From Caldisericia bacterium (lineage in GTDB: Bacteria > Caldisericota > Caldisericia > JAAYUI01), in NCBI GenBank assembly GCA_017999835.1, contig JAGNLA010000025.1, positions 1-17,605 of the forward strand: a stretch of 17,605 nt of DNA, given 5' to 3'. The translations under genes were made by a program, and so were the position numbers. This document shows, piece by piece, positions 16,726-17,605 of this stretch (positions within the stretch are counted from its first letter, which is position 1; each line of letters opens with the position of its first letter). The notes beneath the pieces are model-generated. The model worked only from the letters and a program-made list of their open reading frames with translations, was not told the DNA's origin and did no database searches.

Positions 16726-17475
16726 ATGATTAGATTAACGGTTTTTGGGGTTTCAGATACAGGATATGTGAAAAGTGCCAACGAGGATCATTTTTCCATC
16801 ATTCCACCTGATTTTCCAGGTTTGCCTCATCTAATCGCACTATCTGACGGTGTTGGTGGGAGAAGGGGTGGACAGCTGGCTTCTGTAAAGGCTCTTCAAG
16901 TGATTGGCAACCAAATCATTAGTGTTACACCGACTCCAGATGATGCCCCAAAGGCGCTTTTTGAATCTTTCAACAAAGCAAACGACATTCTCAGAAAACT
17001 CTCAGACAGAAATGAAAGCCTGAAAGGAATGGGAACAACAGCTGTAGTCGCGCTTGTATACGATGATAGGACTGTTATTTGTTCCATCGGTGATTCCCGC
17101 GCATATGCGATAACTGCTGGTAGCATAATGCAGATAACCAAAGATCATTCCTGGATGAGCCAACTTAAAGACAAAGGGCTGTTGTCAGAGAAACAAGCAA
17201 GGAACCATCCTTACAGGCACCACCTAATAAAAGCTCTTGGGGTGGAAGAAAACGCCAATCCTGACACGTTTATGCTGGACAATAACGATATCCAATGGTT
17301 GCTGCTATGCTCGGACGGTTTGACAGAACACGTTCAGGATATCGAAATCCTTGGCGCTATCCTTAAGGAGGGCGATCCAAAACTGGCAGCAAACAAGCTG
17401 CTCCAGGTTGCTCTTGCCAGAGGTGGTACCGATAACATAACAATCGTTATTGCAAAATATGAGCGTGAAGAGTAG
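16726..17475 (+). CDS. PP2C-family Ser/Thr protein phosphatase
   Basis: A 249-residue cytosolic metal-dependent phosphatase, the size of the stand-alone bacterial Stp/PrpC class. It would remove phosphates from Ser/Thr, the obvious partners being the divergent kinases and their targets. Motifs: GYVKSANEDHF (13-23; Lys16 where Arg is usual, Asp21 metal ligand), LSDGVGG (39-45; Asp41), GMGTTAV (101-107), IGDSRAYAI (121-129; Asp123), KDHSW (139-143), LLCSDGLTE (193-201; Asp197) and GGTDNITIVIA (233-243; Asp236). All metal-binding Asp residues are present, so it should be active. The start at 16726 is chosen because IRLTVFGVSDTGYVKSANED matches the family's opening strand; the longer open frame from 16582 would overlap the opposing kinase start and carries the promoter. 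No SD is seen. Confidence 0.93.
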   Translation: MIRLTVFGVSDTGYVKSANEDHFSIIPPDFPGLPHLIALSDGVGGRRGGQLASVKALQVIGNQIISVTPTPDDAPKALFESFNKANDILRKLSDRNESLKGMGTTAVVALVYDDRTVICSIGDSRAYAITAGSIMQITKDHSWMSQLKDKGLLSEKQARNHPYRHHLIKALGVEENANPDTFMLDNNDIQWLLLCSDGLTEHVQDIEILGAILKEGDPKLAANKLLQVALARGGTDNITIVIAKYEREE

Positions 17476-17479
17476 GTAA

Positions 17480-17605
17480 GGGTAATTCTCCAAATTAGCC
17501 ACCAAATGCATTACAATGGTGGTGACTATGAAAACATGCCCAAGGTGTGGCAACACAAAACTGTATAAAGTAAGAAGACAGAAGCTCAAGTGCAGCTCCT
17601 GCAAG
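17480..17605 (+). mobile_element. Left end of an IS1595-like insertion sequence (cut by window edge)
   Basis: Five nt after the PP2C stop, a sequence starting GGGTAATTCTCC (17480) leads into a short leader and a zinc-ribbon ORF of the transposase type. A CCACCA (17499-17504) / TGGTGG (17517-17522) inverted repeat with AATGCATT inside lies just before the start codon. The GGG-type terminus is consistent with IS1595 elements as I remember them. The other end and the target-site duplication are outside the window, so the boundary is a guess. Confidence 0.45.
17528..17605 (+). CDS. Transposase, N-terminal zinc ribbon (partial, IS1595-like)
   Basis: Only the first 26 codons are inside the window: MKTCPRCGNTKLYKV and then RRQKLKCSSCK. 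The paired CPRCG...CSSC knuckles with a basic linker match the zinc-ribbon that opens ISXO2/IS1595-family transposases, which would bind the element's ends. GGTGGTG 5-11 nt upstream may serve as ribosome binding site and lies in the right arm of the hairpin. Other zinc-ribbon proteins cannot be excluded from so short a piece. Confidence 0.55.
   Translation, partial: MKTCPRCGNTKLYKVRRQKLKCSSCK

Overview
This is bacterial DNA of moderate-to-low G+C, judged by eye. It has SD-led genes, Sec-type signal peptides and Ser/Thr kinase/PP2C signalling. No rRNA, tRNA or taxonomically decisive gene is present, so the phylum stays open. Kinase-STAND-TPR giants, HEAT proteins, copper-amine-oxidase-N-like domains and large secreted repeat proteins fit an environmental, multi-domain-rich bacterium, but that is only an impression.

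Layout. (1) 1-367 is a gene-free leader with a good sigma70-like promoter at 291-318. (2) 368-5983 (+) encodes a 1871-residue secreted protein. It has 21 copies of a ~60-residue repeat in exactly three groups of seven, which reads as three seven-bladed beta-propellers. Two DUF11-like modules separate the propellers, and a third DUF11 module plus a PKD domain follow. A perfect 16-bp hairpin at 6013-6049 ends this unit. (3) 6392-8368 (+) is a compact operon: a small HEAT-repeat protein, a class I SAM methyltransferase and a Vat-type (streptogramin A) hexapeptide acetyltransferase. (4) 16643-8384 (-) is a three-gene operon with 4-nt overlap and 2-nt gap. It encodes a pseudokinase-like kinase/AAA/TPR protein (1201 aa), an intact kinase/AAA/TPR paralogue (1190 aa) and a secreted SGNH-hydrolase-like protein. 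(5) 16726-17475 (+) is a PP2C phosphatase, divergent from the kinase operon across an 82-bp region with back-to-back promoters. (6) From about 17480 to the edge is what looks like the left end of an IS1595-like insertion sequence, with the first 26 codons of a zinc-ribbon transposase.

The most interesting system is the signalling module: a degenerate kinase, an active kinase and a PP2C phosphatase. Both kinases carry a STAND-like ATPase and a long TPR array, and a secreted SGNH protein is coupled to them. The inferred arrangement is a reversible phospho-switch in which TPR/ATPase arms sense or scaffold, the intact kinase writes, PP2C erases and the pseudokinase modulates. A second cross-window theme is that several first-in-operon starts lie 6-9 nt after a -10 box with no Shine-Dalgarno, suggesting leaderless mRNAs, whereas internal genes have clear SD sequences.
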